Positions 16,338 through 24,602 of a DNA stretch of 64,000 bases are shown here, piece by piece. The translations under genes and the position numbers were made by a program. The notes under the pieces are model-generated. The model was given only the letters and a program-made list of their open reading frames with translations. It was not told the DNA's origin and did not search any database. Source of the stretch: Pseudokordiimonas caeni (GTDB taxonomy: Bacteria; Pseudomonadota; Alphaproteobacteria; Sphingomonadales; Kordiimonadaceae); NCBI RefSeq assembly GCF_026719705.1, contig NZ_JAPPRR010000001.1, positions 248,001 through 312,000 of the forward strand, read 5' to 3'. How positions within the stretch are numbered: position 1 is the stretch's first letter; each line of letters begins with the position of its first letter.

Positions 16338-18683
16338 TCAGGCGTTCGGCAGGGTCAGGGGTTTGCCTGCCGCGATGGTGTGGTTCTTGCCAAAATGGCG
16401 CAGGGTGAGGCTTTCGCCGTCGATCAACTCATAGGTCGTGCCGTTCGGGGCCACCGAAACAGCTAGGCCGCAGCCGTGGGCGCGGATCGCAAAGCGATAG
16501 TCCTGCCAGTCTGCCGGCAGGCTCGGGCGGAAGGCTGGTGTGCCATGCTCGAACCTGAGGCCAGCGAACCCGTAGGCGACGCCCATCCATGACCCCGCCA
16601 TGCAGGCTGCGTGCACGCCGTAATGCGTGTTGCCGTGCAGGTTATCGAGATCCATCCGGCACGTTTCCATGAAGAGCTTGTAGGCGGCCTCGCGGTTGCC
16701 AAGCTCCGCATTGGCGACCGCATAGATGCAGGTCGACAGCGTGGAATCATGCGTGGTGATGGGCTCGTAGTAGGCAAGGTTGCGGCGCTTTTCTTCCATC
16801 GTGAAGCGATCGGAGAGAAGCACCATGGCGAGCACCACATCAGCCTGTTTCAGCACCTGATGGCGGTAGATGGTCAGCGGATGGAAGTTAAGGAGCAGCG
16901 GATATTTGTCCGCCGGTGTGCCGTCGAAATCCCAGACGGGGCGATTGAGGAAGGTATCGTCCTGTGCGTGGATGCCGAGCTTCATGTCATAGGGCAGGTT
17001 CATTTTCGCTGCCGCTTCCGACCATTCGCCAAGCTCCTCGCTGGTGAAGGTCAGCCGGGTGACAAGTGCGGCATATGCGTCGGGCGCGTCTTTCGCGAGC
17101 CGCCCCATGACCCGCACAGCGCCCTCCAGATGGTGGCGAGCCATCGCGTTTGTGTAGAAGTTATTGTCGGCCATCGCCGAATATTCGTCCGGGCCGGTCA
17201 CTTCATGAATGCAGAAGCGGCCGCCATCGTGGGCCGAGAAATGACCGGCCTCGAGCCACAGCCGGGCGGTCTCGATCAGCAGTTCGGCGCCCATTTCGGC
17301 GGCGAAACCCATGTCGCCCGTCACCTCGATATACTGGATCGTCGCGTAGGCGATGGCGGCGTTGATGTGATACTGCGCGGTGCCTGCCGGGAAGTAGGAC
17401 GAGCATTCTTCGCCGCCGATGGTGCGCCACGGGAACAGGGCGCCGCGCTTGTGTGCCATGGTGCGCGCCCGTGCCCGCGCCTGATCCAGATGGCGGTAGC
17501 GATATTCGAGCATGGCCCGCGCAATCGCCGGTCGCGTGGCGGTGAAGAAGGGCACGACATAGATTTCCGAATCCCAGAAATAATGCCCGTCGTAGCCATG
17601 GCCGGTCAGCCCCTTGGCGGCAATGCTGCTCATGCCATTGCGGCCCGCCGATTGATAGAGGTGGAACATATTGAAGCGCAGCGCCTCGGCAAGGTCCGGC
17701 GCACCGTTGATCTCGATACCGGCGTCCGCCCAGAAAGTGGCAAGCTCGGCTTCCTGTTCGGCGGCGAGTTTGTCGAAGCCATCCTTTGCAGCGGCGGCGA
17801 GCGCGTTGCGGGTGCGGGTATCAAGTGCCTCGGCCTCCGCCAGCGGCCCATGGTCATACTGCACATATTTGGTCAGAGTGACGGTCTGGCCCGGCGCCAG
17901 ATGCAGATCGAACCGCTGGCCTTCCACATGCGGTTTGGCGGCGGGGGTAATGGTGGCACCCACCCCTTCAACTGCATGGCAGGCGGCAGTGGCGACGAGC
18001 GTTTCGCTATCCTTTATCCGGTGCAGGAAGAAGCTGTCGTTTGCGTCCGTGCCTGAATCCATCGGGGTCAGGCAATCGGTGATCGAAAGCTGCCCGGCGC
18101 GCGGGTCGCCGCCCCGGTCGGTGCCGCCATAGGCCGCATCCAGCGTGGAGGTCAGTGTGACGGCGCCGTCATAGTCGAACGAGGTGACGCTGTAGGTGAT
18201 TGCCATCAGCCCGCGCCGGGTGAGGCTGACGAGCCGCTCGGTGCGGATGTCGAGGCTGCGGCCGCCTGTCAGGTTCCAGCGTGTGGTACGCGCGAGCCGC
18301 CCGCTGCGCAGGTCAAGGCTGCGGCTGAAGTCGGTTACCTCGCTGGCGCCGTGCACGAAAGTCTCGCCGCAGGCGGCAAGGGTGATGACTTTGCCGTTCG
18401 GCACCAGCACCATCTTGTTATTGTGGGTGGCGAAGCCGAACGCGCTTTCATCATAATGAATGGGTTCGCGGAAATAGACGCCGTTCAGGTACGTGCCTTC
18501 GATGGATTTGATGCCCGGTGCCACCGGCTCCTCGAAGGTGCCGCGGGTGCCAAGATAGCCGCCAGCCAGCGCAAAAAGCGATTCCTGCACGGCAAGGCCT
18601 GCTGCATCGAACCGTTCTTCACGGATGAACCAAGGATCGGACGGCGGAACACTGCCCGTCGCCTTTTTGCCTGCTGGTTGCAC
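16338..18683 (-). CDS. GH65 inverting disaccharide phosphorylase (maltose / kojibiose / trehalose type)
   Basis: A 781-residue cytoplasmic enzyme that splits an alpha-glucosyl disaccharide with phosphate, giving beta-glucose 1-phosphate and a sugar. GH65 hallmarks: an N-terminal beta-sandwich with ERFDAAGLAVQESLFALAGGYLGTRG-like sequence, GHYFWDSEIYVVPFF in the (alpha/alpha)6 barrel, the catalytic acid in IHEVTGPDEYS, KQADVVLAM, and HDSTLS, which corresponds to the phosphate-binding segment. No signal peptide. I chose a GTG start at 18683, with GGAGG about 10 bases (or GGGAG about 7 bases) upstream; a longer TTG start at 18740 would lie inside the LacI operator. Which disaccharide is used cannot be read from sequence; pgmB downstream supports phosphorolysis rather than hydrolysis. 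Confidence 0.9.
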   Translation of the reverse strand: MQPAGKKATGSVPPSDPWFIREERFDAAGLAVQESLFALAGGYLGTRGTFEEPVAPGIKSIEGTYLNGVYFREPIHYDESAFGFATHNNKMVLVPNGKVITLAACGETFVHGASEVTDFSRSLDLRSGRLARTTRWNLTGGRSLDIRTERLVSLTRRGLMAITYSVTSFDYDGAVTLTSTLDAAYGGTDRGGDPRAGQLSITDCLTPMDSGTDANDSFFLHRIKDSETLVATAACHAVEGVGATITPAAKPHVEGQRFDLHLAPGQTVTLTKYVQYDHGPLAEAEALDTRTRNALAAAAKDGFDKLAAEQEAELATFWADAGIEINGAPDLAEALRFNMFHLYQSAGRNGMSSIAAKGLTGHGYDGHYFWDSEIYVVPFFTATRPAIARAMLEYRYRHLDQARARARTMAHKRGALFPWRTIGGEECSSYFPAGTAQYHINAAIAYATIQYIEVTGDMGFAAEMGAELLIETARLWLEAGHFSAHDGGRFCIHEVTGPDEYSAMADNNFYTNAMARHHLEGAVRVMGRLAKDAPDAYAALVTRLTFTSEELGEWSEAAAKMNLPYDMKLGIHAQDDTFLNRPVWDFDGTPADKYPLLLNFHPLTIYRHQVLKQADVVLAMVLLSDRFTMEEKRRNLAYYEPITTHDSTLSTCIYAVANAELGNREAAYKLFMETCRMDLDNLHGNTHYGVHAACMAGSWMGVAYGFAGLRFEHGTPAFRPSLPADWQDYRFAIRAHGCGLAVSVAPNGTTYELIDGESLTLRHFGKNHTIAAGKPLTLPNA

Positions 18684-18734
18684 GCGAACTCTCCCTCCCG
18701 CATGGCAATGGAATCGGCCCCTATCATATCGTTC

Positions 18735-18750
18735 TTGCAATCGATTGCAA
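18735..18750. promoter_or_regulatory. LacI-type operator 3: TTGCAATCGATTGCAA
   Basis: Identical to operator 1 and placed between the divergent GH65-pgmB operon and the MFS transporter gene, so one site can control both. Together with operators 1 and 2 it defines a local regulon. Confidence 0.85.
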
Positions 18751-18807
18751 TGCCGATATGATCGATGCCGGGAGACGGGTGGCCAATGCCGCCGAAAGGG
18801 AGGCTAT

Positions 18808-20061
18808 ATGCACAATTGGCGCATCAAGATTGCGCTGTTCCTGATCTATGTGGTTTTCGCCATGCTCTTGAACAGCGTCGGGACGGTCATTCTGCAGGTT
18901 ATGGGTAACTACGATCTGCGACACGTTGATGCCGCGATCCTTGAGGCCTTCAAGGATCTGCCCATCGCCGTTGTGTCGCTTCTCGTCGCCTCGTTCCTGC
19001 CGCGTCTTGGCTTCCGCCGCGCGATGATGCTGGGGCTCGCCATCGTCACGGGGGCCTGCATCGCCATGCCGCTGGTGCCGGCTTTCCTGACGACCAAGCT
19101 ATTGTTCCTGTGCGTTGGTGCTTCCTTCGCGCTCGTGAAGGTGTCGGTCTATGCGACCGTCGGACTGATCACCGAGGACGCGAAGGAGCATGCAAGCACC
19201 ATGAACACGCTTGAGGGCATGTTCATGATCGGCGTGCTGATGGGCTACTGGATTTTCGCCCAGTTCGTATCGATCGATGACCCGAAATCGCAGGATTGGC
19301 TGAATGTATACTGGCTGCTGGCCGGCATCGCGGCCTTCACATTCGTCGTCCTGTTCTTCACGCCTTATGACGAAAGCGGCAGCAAGCTTGAAAATTCGAG
19401 TCGCAGCCTTGGCGACGATTTCGTCGGTATGCTGCGGCTGGTGATACGCCCTGTGGCTTATGTCTTTGTGATCTCGGCCTTCCTCTATGTGTTGATCGAG
19501 CAGGGCATCGGCACGTGGCTGCCGACCTTCAACAAGGAAATCCTGCACCTGCCGACCGATATGGCGATCGAGGCCGGGATCATCTTTTCAGGCACGCTGG
19601 CCATCGGGCGCTTGTCGGCGGGGGCGGTGCTCGCGCGGTTTGACTGGTATCCGGTGCTGAATTTTTGCCTGGTGGCGATGGCGGTGCTGGTGCTGCTGGT
19701 GCTGCCGCTGACGCATGGGGCGGTCGCTGACGCCAACATCACCTGGCTGACGGCCCCGCCGGCGGCCTATATCTTCCCGCTGATCGGGCTTTTCATGGCG
19801 CCCATCTATCCGGCCATCAATTCGGTGGTACTGTCGGCGCTACCCCGGCACCAGCATGCGGCGATGACCGGGTTGATTGTCATCTTCTCGGCGCTTGGCG
19901 GCACAACGGGGTCGCTCATCACCGGCCGGGTGTTTGGCGCGTTCGGCGGACAGACGGCCTTTTACTTCTCGCTGGTGCCGATGGTTGGTATCCTGATCGC
20001 GCTCTATTTTTTCCGCCGTGAAACCCGGCGCACAGGCGAGGCAGTGACGGGCGAGGCCTGA
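18808..20061 (+). CDS. MFS sugar transporter, FucP-like
   Basis: A 417-residue inner membrane protein with about 12 predicted membrane segments (for example IALFLIYVVFAMLLNSVGTVI, AYVFVISAFLYVLIEQGIGTWL, AAYIFPLIGLFMAPIYPAIN). The arrangement and the LPTF / FMAPIYPAINS wording fit the fucose/glucose-galactose:H+ symporter branch of the major facilitator superfamily. The ATG at 18808 has AAAGGGAGG about 5 bases upstream; the frame is open earlier but has no other credible start. It is controlled, by position, by operator 3 and probably imports the disaccharide or glucose used by the GH65-PgmB route. Confidence 0.87.
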   Translation: MHNWRIKIALFLIYVVFAMLLNSVGTVILQVMGNYDLRHVDAAILEAFKDLPIAVVSLLVASFLPRLGFRRAMMLGLAIVTGACIAMPLVPAFLTTKLLFLCVGASFALVKVSVYATVGLITEDAKEHASTMNTLEGMFMIGVLMGYWIFAQFVSIDDPKSQDWLNVYWLLAGIAAFTFVVLFFTPYDESGSKLENSSRSLGDDFVGMLRLVIRPVAYVFVISAFLYVLIEQGIGTWLPTFNKEILHLPTDMAIEAGIIFSGTLAIGRLSAGAVLARFDWYPVLNFCLVAMAVLVLLVLPLTHGAVADANITWLTAPPAAYIFPLIGLFMAPIYPAINSVVLSALPRHQHAAMTGLIVIFSALGGTTGSLITGRVFGAFGGQTAFYFSLVPMVGILIALYFFRRETRRTGEAVTGEA

Positions 20062-20070
20062 GCCTCGCCC
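20049..20070. terminator. Hairpin spanning the MFS stop codon between convergent genes
   Basis: Perfect 9-base arms GGGCGAGGC / GCCTCGCCC with a CTGA loop; the loop contains the transporter's TGA. It lies between the convergent MFS and ABC permease genes. No strong T-run, so termination strength is uncertain. Confidence 0.55.
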
Positions 20071-20079
20071 TTGCGCAAA

Positions 20080-21219
20080 CTAGTCGAGTGTGCGGCGGTA
20101 ACGCTTCATGGCAATGAGCGTGATCGCCGCCATGAAGACGAGAAGCGGCCAGACATGCGGCCATATCTCGGCCATGCCGCTGCCTTTCAGCAGAATGCCC
20201 CGCGAGATATTGATGAAATGGGTGGCGGGCATGATGTTGCCGATCACCTGCGCCCATTCGGGCATGCCCCGGAAGGGGAACAGAAAGCCCGACAGCATGA
20301 TCGAGGGCAGGGTGACCATCATCGACATCTGGATTGCTTGCGTCTGGTTTTCGGCGGCTGCCGATAGCGTGAAGCCGATGGCCATGTTGCAAGTGATGAA
20401 GATGATGAGCGTGGCGGCGAGAAGCCACAGGCTGCCGACCACCGGCACCTGGAAAAGCGCCCACGCCACCGCCACGATGATCGCCGCCTGCACGAAGCCG
20501 ATCACCACATAAGGCGTGATCTTGCCGACCATGACTTCCAAGGGGCGCACCGGCATGGCCAGCAGATTTTCCATCGTGCCGCGTTCGCGTTCCCGCGTGA
20601 TGGCAAGGGCCGTCATCATGATGCCGGTCATTGTCAGGATGATCGCGATCAGCCCCGGCACGATATTGTACCGGGTGAAGCCTTCGGGGTTATAGGCCCG
20701 GTGCAGGCGCAGCTCGACGGGCGGCTTGGCGGGGCGTAAGGGGGCGAGCGTGCCTTTCAGTTCTTCTTTCAAAACCCGGTCCATCATGCCGTTGGCGGCC
20801 GACAGCGCGCCGGACGTGGCAACCGGGTCGCTGGCGTCGGCTTCGATCAGCAGCTTCGGCTTCTCGCCGCGCAGGAGGTCGCGCTCGAAATTCGGGGGGA
20901 TCGAGACGACAAACAGCACGTCGCCTCGCTGCAGCATTTCCGTCGCTTCCGCTTCGGATCGTGGCTCATGATCAATGGAGAAATAATCTGTATTTTTCAG
21001 CCCTGCCACGAAAGCGCGGGCGATGGGGCTGCTATCCTGCGATATCACCGCCGTTGGCAGATGCTTGGGGTCGGTGTTCAGCGCGTAGCCGAAGAGCAGC
21101 AGCTGCATGATCGGGATCATCACGATCATGCGGAGCGTGACGGTATCGCGGCGGAGCTGGATGAATTCCTTGGCGAGGATCGCCCGCGCCCGCCGGAAGG
21201 AGAAAAGGCTGGTCGTCAT
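20080..21219 (-). CDS. ABC-2 type exporter permease (YbhS/YbhR-like)
   Basis: A 379-residue inner membrane protein. One N-terminal membrane segment (TLRMIVMIPIMQLLLFGYAL) is followed by a large periplasmic domain (about 45-175) and five C-terminal segments (NIVPGLIAIILTMTGIMMTAL, VVIGFVQAAIIVAVAWALF, LLAATLIIFITCNMAIGFTL and others), the ABC2_membrane_3 layout. It starts within the last 4 bases of the ATPase gene, so it is translationally coupled. Related ybhGFSR-type operons have two permeases; only one is here, so the transporter is probably a homodimer. Cargo unknown: a drug, lipid or glycolipid are all possible. Confidence 0.9.
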   Translation of the reverse strand: MTTSLFSFRRARAILAKEFIQLRRDTVTLRMIVMIPIMQLLLFGYALNTDPKHLPTAVISQDSSPIARAFVAGLKNTDYFSIDHEPRSEAEATEMLQRGDVLFVVSIPPNFERDLLRGEKPKLLIEADASDPVATSGALSAANGMMDRVLKEELKGTLAPLRPAKPPVELRLHRAYNPEGFTRYNIVPGLIAIILTMTGIMMTALAITRERERGTMENLLAMPVRPLEVMVGKITPYVVIGFVQAAIIVAVAWALFQVPVVGSLWLLAATLIIFITCNMAIGFTLSAAAENQTQAIQMSMMVTLPSIMLSGFLFPFRGMPEWAQVIGNIMPATHFINISRGILLKGSGMAEIWPHVWPLLVFMAAITLIAMKRYRRTLD

Positions 21220-22184
21220 GCCGCGTCTCCCTCGTTGCCGTTTTCCGCACCTTTGAAGTTGTCCTGTGCGTCGGCCATATAGCGGATGAAGATATCCTCG
21301 AACGAAGGTTCGGCTTCATGCCAGCTCAGGCCTTCGCGGTTGAAATAGGGTTTGAGGGCAGCTTCAAGGGCCTGTTTGTCGGTGCCGCTGACATGCAGGT
21401 TATCGCCGAAGGGAGCAACCGTTTTCACGGCTTTCTCGGCTTCCAGTTCCCTGGCAAGCGGCATCAGGTTCTGCCCGCGCACCACCCAGGTGGAAAGGCC
21501 GGCACCCCTGATGACGTCCTTCACGGTACCCTGTGTGACCAGACGGCCGTAAGACATGTAGATGATGGCGTGGCAGCGCTCGGCCTCGTCCATATAGTGG
21601 GTGGAAACGAGCACGGTCAGCCCCTCGGCGGCCAGCCGGTGGATTTCGTCCCAGAATTCGCGGCGGGCCTTGGGGTCCACGCCGGCGGTGGGTTCATCCA
21701 GTAGCAGAAGTTCGGGTTCGTGCAGGATACACGCGGCCAGCGCCAGCCGCTGTTTCCAGCCACCCGAAAGCTGCCCGGCCAGCTGCTTCTGCCGGTCCAC
21801 CAGATTGAGATTCTGGAGGGCGGTATCGACCCGTTCTTTGCGGCGGTCGAGCCCGTAAAGATCGGCCACGAATTCAAGATTCTCACGGATGCTGAGGTCT
21901 TCCCAGAAGCTGAATTTCTGGGTCATGTAGCCGATGCGGCGTTTCACCTCGGCGGCTTCCTCCACAATATCGAAGCCGAGGCAGGTGCCTTCGCCGGCAT
22001 CGGGGGTCAACAGGCCACAGATCATCCGGAGCGTTGTCGTCTTGCCGCTGCCGTTAGGGCCGAGGAAGCCGTAGATACGGCCGCGCGGGACCTGCACATC
22101 GAAGCTGTCGACGACCTTGCGTCCACCGAAGGATTTGGTGAGCCCGCGAACGTCGATCACATTATCCGGGGCAGCGGTCATCAT
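21216..22184 (-). CDS. ABC exporter ATPase (YbhF-like)
   Basis: A 322-residue ATP-binding subunit. Walker A GPNGSGKTT, Q-loop region GYMTQKFSFW, signature LSGGWKQR, Walker B LLLLDEPTAGVD and switch His in STHYMDEA are all present. A C-terminal extension (about 230-322) matches the drug-exporter type ATPases paired with ABC-2 permeases. The start overlaps the adaptor gene's stop by 4 bases (ATGA), and its own stop overlaps the permease start by 4. A second Met immediately follows the first. All three genes form one coupled unit. Confidence 0.93.
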   Translation of the reverse strand: MMTAAPDNVIDVRGLTKSFGGRKVVDSFDVQVPRGRIYGFLGPNGSGKTTTLRMICGLLTPDAGEGTCLGFDIVEEAAEVKRRIGYMTQKFSFWEDLSIRENLEFVADLYGLDRRKERVDTALQNLNLVDRQKQLAGQLSGGWKQRLALAACILHEPELLLLDEPTAGVDPKARREFWDEIHRLAAEGLTVLVSTHYMDEAERCHAIIYMSYGRLVTQGTVKDVIRGAGLSTWVVRGQNLMPLARELEAEKAVKTVAPFGDNLHVSGTDKQALEAALKPYFNREGLSWHEAEPSFEDIFIRYMADAQDNFKGAENGNEGDAA

Positions 22185-23125
22185 TCCTGCTCCAGCGTCA
22201 CGTCCACCGGCAGGCCGGGGCGCAGGGCAGGGCTCGGTGTCGTGGGCTTGGCTTCGACGAGGAAGACAAGCTTGTCACGCGATTCCACGCTGTAGATCAC
22301 TGGCGGCGTATATTCAGCCTCGGACGAGATATAGGAAACGGTGGCGTCAATCGCGCCATTGCAGCCATCGCAGTCCACACTGATTTGGCTGCCCATCGGT
22401 AGCTTCGGCAGCAGGGCCTGTGGCACATAGAAGCGTACTTTCACATTTTCGGGTGGCAACAGGCTGACGACCGGTTGGCCGGCGGCAACATATTCGCCGG
22501 GGCGGAAATAGGTGTCCTCAACCATCGCGCCTGCCGGCGCCTTGGGGGTGGCGTCGGTCAGTTGCTTGTCGATGCGGGCAAGGGCTTGCACGGCACGGTC
22601 AACCGATGCCTTTGCAGCCTCGATCCGGTCGCTGCGCGCGCCAAGTTGATCGGCTGCCAGTTTGGCGTCCAGTTCCTTCAGTTGCGCGCGGGTGCTGATC
22701 AGGCGGGCTTCGGCGGCATCAAGGGATGATTGGCTGGCCGCACCGGTGGGGACGAGCGGCTTCAGGCGCACGAATTCCTTTTCGGCATTCACAAGGTTCG
22801 CCTTCACCTGCTCGCGCTGGCGGCGGATGATGTCCAGTTCTTCGGGGCGTGCCCCCTTGGTGAGGTCGGCATATTCGGCGCGGGCGCGGGCGAGGTCGGC
22901 TTCTGCCGCTGCACGGGCGGCGACAAGATCGGTGAGATCGAGCGAGAAGAGCGGGGCGCCTGCCGCCACCTGATCGCCGCGCGATACGGATAATGTTTCG
23001 AGAAGACCGCCCGTGGTGGCGGCAAGGCGGACATATTCACCTTCCACATAGCCATGAAGCGCCGTGTCGGCGGGCTCGCACCCGGCCAACACGGCAGTCA
23101 TGATTGCCAGAAGGCTTGTCCGCAT
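22181..23125 (-). CDS. HlyD-family membrane fusion lipoprotein of the ABC exporter (YbhG-like)
   Basis: A 314-residue periplasmic adaptor. The lipoprotein signal MRTSLLAIMTAVLAGC ends in a lipobox with Cys16. It is followed by a biotinyl/lipoyl-like half (VRLAATTGGLLETLSVSRGDQVAAG), a long coiled coil (about 65-190, rich in A, E, R) and the second lipoyl/barrel half. Start at 23125 has GAGGT about 10 bases upstream. An alternative ATG at 23164 overlaps the TetR stop as ATGA, which would couple the two genes, but it puts charged residues before the signal core. It links the ABC permease to an outer membrane channel; no dedicated channel gene is adjacent. Confidence 0.88.
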   Translation of the reverse strand: MRTSLLAIMTAVLAGCEPADTALHGYVEGEYVRLAATTGGLLETLSVSRGDQVAAGAPLFSLDLTDLVAARAAAEADLARARAEYADLTKGARPEELDIIRRQREQVKANLVNAEKEFVRLKPLVPTGAASQSSLDAAEARLISTRAQLKELDAKLAADQLGARSDRIEAAKASVDRAVQALARIDKQLTDATPKAPAGAMVEDTYFRPGEYVAAGQPVVSLLPPENVKVRFYVPQALLPKLPMGSQISVDCDGCNGAIDATVSYISSEAEYTPPVIYSVESRDKLVFLVEAKPTTPSPALRPGLPVDVTLEQE

Positions 23126-23160
23126 TATTATTGTTACCTCGTTTCTGTCGTGACGTTTTT

Positions 23161-23838
23161 TCATTTCAGTGCCTCGCGTGTCGTGGCGATGATCGCGTCC
23201 GTCTGCCGCAGGATCATGGCAACGATGGCGTCGGTTTCCCGCGTGCCATAGTCCTGCCATTGCAGCCGGCGGAGTGCCGTCGCCTTATGTGTTTTGAAAA
23301 TTACCGCCTGCCCGAGAAGCGAATGGGCGCACAGGATCACCCGCTCATCGGTCGGATTTGCTTTCACAAGGAACGCTACAAGCGCTGTCAGCGTTTCGTG
23401 CAGGGGCCGCATCGAGCCCTCATAAAGGAAATCGAAATTCGGGGTGGGGTCGAGCTGCTCGCGGATGAGAATCCGGGCGATGTATGGCGACGCTCGCTCG
23501 CTGAGGAGAAAGCGGGCAAAACTGGTGACGACACGGTGCAGGAAATCGCGGGCTGTCTCGTCCGTCATTGTGCCGGTATTCAGGGCAGTGCGAATGTCAT
23601 CCAGCATGCCGCTCATCACGCTGCGGGCCATATTGCCGATGCTTTCAAGAACGGCGCGGTAAAGCCCGTCCTTGCCGTTGAAATAATAGGCGATGGCCGA
23701 GATGTTGACGCCGGCCTCGTTGGCAAGTGCGCGGGTTGAGGTGCCCTCGTAGCCATGCTCGCCAAAAACCTTCACGGCGGCCATCAGCAGACGTTCTTTC
23801 GCGTCGACCTGATCGGGTTTGGCGGCGGTACGGGGCAT
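23161..23838 (-). CDS. TetR-family regulator of the ABC exporter operon (CecR/YbiH-like)
   Basis: A 225-residue repressor, first gene of the exporter operon. The helix-turn-helix lies at about 15-60 (RLLMAAVKVFGEHGYEGTSTRALANEAGVNISAIAYYF in outline). The C-terminal part (FLLSERASPYIARILIREQLDPT) resembles the TetR_C_7 domain of E. coli YbiH, which sits in the equivalent position before ybhGFSR. AAGGAG lies 6 bases before the ATG at 23838; the frame is open earlier without a site. It presumably autoregulates through the repeats at 23892-23920. Confidence 0.92.
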   Translation of the reverse strand: MPRTAAKPDQVDAKERLLMAAVKVFGEHGYEGTSTRALANEAGVNISAIAYYFNGKDGLYRAVLESIGNMARSVMSGMLDDIRTALNTGTMTDETARDFLHRVVTSFARFLLSERASPYIARILIREQLDPTPNFDFLYEGSMRPLHETLTALVAFLVKANPTDERVILCAHSLLGQAVIFKTHKATALRRLQWQDYGTRETDAIVAMILRQTDAIIATTREALK

Positions 23839-23891
23839 GCTGCACTCCTTGGCGTGTCTCGGCCTGAGTCGTACCACACTCATGGAATAAA

Positions 23892-23920
23892 TCAATCGAA
23901 TGATTTAATCGAGTGATTGA
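23892..23920. promoter_or_regulatory. Probable operator of the exporter TetR: tandem AATCGA(A/G)TGATT
   Basis: Two direct copies, at 23894-23905 and 23907-23918, offset by 13 bases. Each is an imperfect AATC-N4-GATT palindrome, and the whole 29-base stretch is also roughly palindromic (TCAATC ... GATTGA). It lies about 55-80 bases upstream of the TetR start codon. Confidence 0.65.
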
Positions 23921-23921
23921 A

Positions 23922-23952
23922 AAAAGAAAACGGCCCCGAAATTCGGGGCCGT
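23922..23952 (-). terminator. Rho-independent terminator of the isomerase/SDR operon
   Basis: A perfect 11-base-arm hairpin (ACGGCCCCGAA / TTCGGGGCCGT, single-base loop) at 23930-23952 is followed on the minus strand by a T-rich run (A-rich on plus, 23921-23929). It starts 27 bases after the stop of the minus-strand isomerase gene. Confidence 0.9.
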
Positions 23953-23978
23953 CGGCATCGGTCAGGCTGTCGGGAAGA

Positions 23979-24602
23979 TCACGGGGCGGGTGTCGTGAGG
24001 ATCTTTTCGATCAGGTCCAGCCTGTCCTTACCGAAGTAAAGGTCGCCGTTCACGACGAAGCTCGGGATTCCGAAGGCGCCATGGTCGTATGCGGCTTGCG
24101 TGTTCGCCATCAGGGCGTCCTTGATGGCGGGTTCCTGCGCGCGCGACATCAGTGTTTCTGCCGGCAGGCCAGTCTCGGCGAGGGTGGTGGCAAGGACGGC
24201 TGGGTCGTCAAGCTTGCGAGGCTCTTCCCACATGTAATGGAACATGGCTTCCATATAGGGGGCGAGGATGCCTTCGGCTTCTGCCGCCACCGCACCCCGC
24301 ATCAGCGCCAGCGTATTCACCGGGAAATGTGGGTTCATGCGGAAAGCGGAAAGGCCGTGACGCTTCAGGAAGCGTTCCATCTCGAGCCGTTCGTAGGCCA
24401 TTTTATGCGGAACATTCGCATAGGCCATGAAGGGTGACTGGTTGCCGGTCATCTTGAAAAGCCCGCCGAGGAGCACTGGCACAGGCCGGAAGGTCACGCC
24501 CGTGCGCTTCTCAAGGCCGGGCAGCACACGGTAGGCCATATAGGCGTTGGGGCTGCCGAAATCGAAATAGAAGATGGGTTCGTTCTTCATGTTGCTCACC
24601 AT
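23979..24602 (-). CDS. DsbA-fold oxidoreductase, 2-hydroxychromene-2-carboxylate isomerase-like
   Basis: A 207-residue cytoplasmic thioredoxin-fold protein of the HCCA isomerase / kappa-GST group. The N-terminal YFDFGSPNAYMAYRVLPGL has the family's FDFxSPxxY motif, with Ser in place of the CxxC cysteine, and the C-terminal AFGIPSFVVNGDLYFGKDRLDLIEK is the usual cis-Pro (GIPSF) and tail. In naphthalene pathways this isomerase acts on ring-cleavage products with glutathione; here the substrate is unknown. Its ATG overlaps the SDR stop by several bases, and a second Met four codons later is an alternative. Co-transcribed with the SDR gene. Confidence 0.87.
   Translation of the reverse strand: MVSNMKNEPIFYFDFGSPNAYMAYRVLPGLEKRTGVTFRPVPVLLGGLFKMTGNQSPFMAYANVPHKMAYERLEMERFLKRHGLSAFRMNPHFPVNTLALMRGAVAAEAEGILAPYMEAMFHYMWEEPRKLDDPAVLATTLAETGLPAETLMSRAQEPAIKDALMANTQAAYDHGAFGIPSFVVNGDLYFGKDRLDLIEKILTTPAP

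Noticed and set aside
16611-18056. 481-codon plus-strand frame opposite GH65
   Set aside because: Antisense shadow; GH65 catalytic motifs are on the minus strand.
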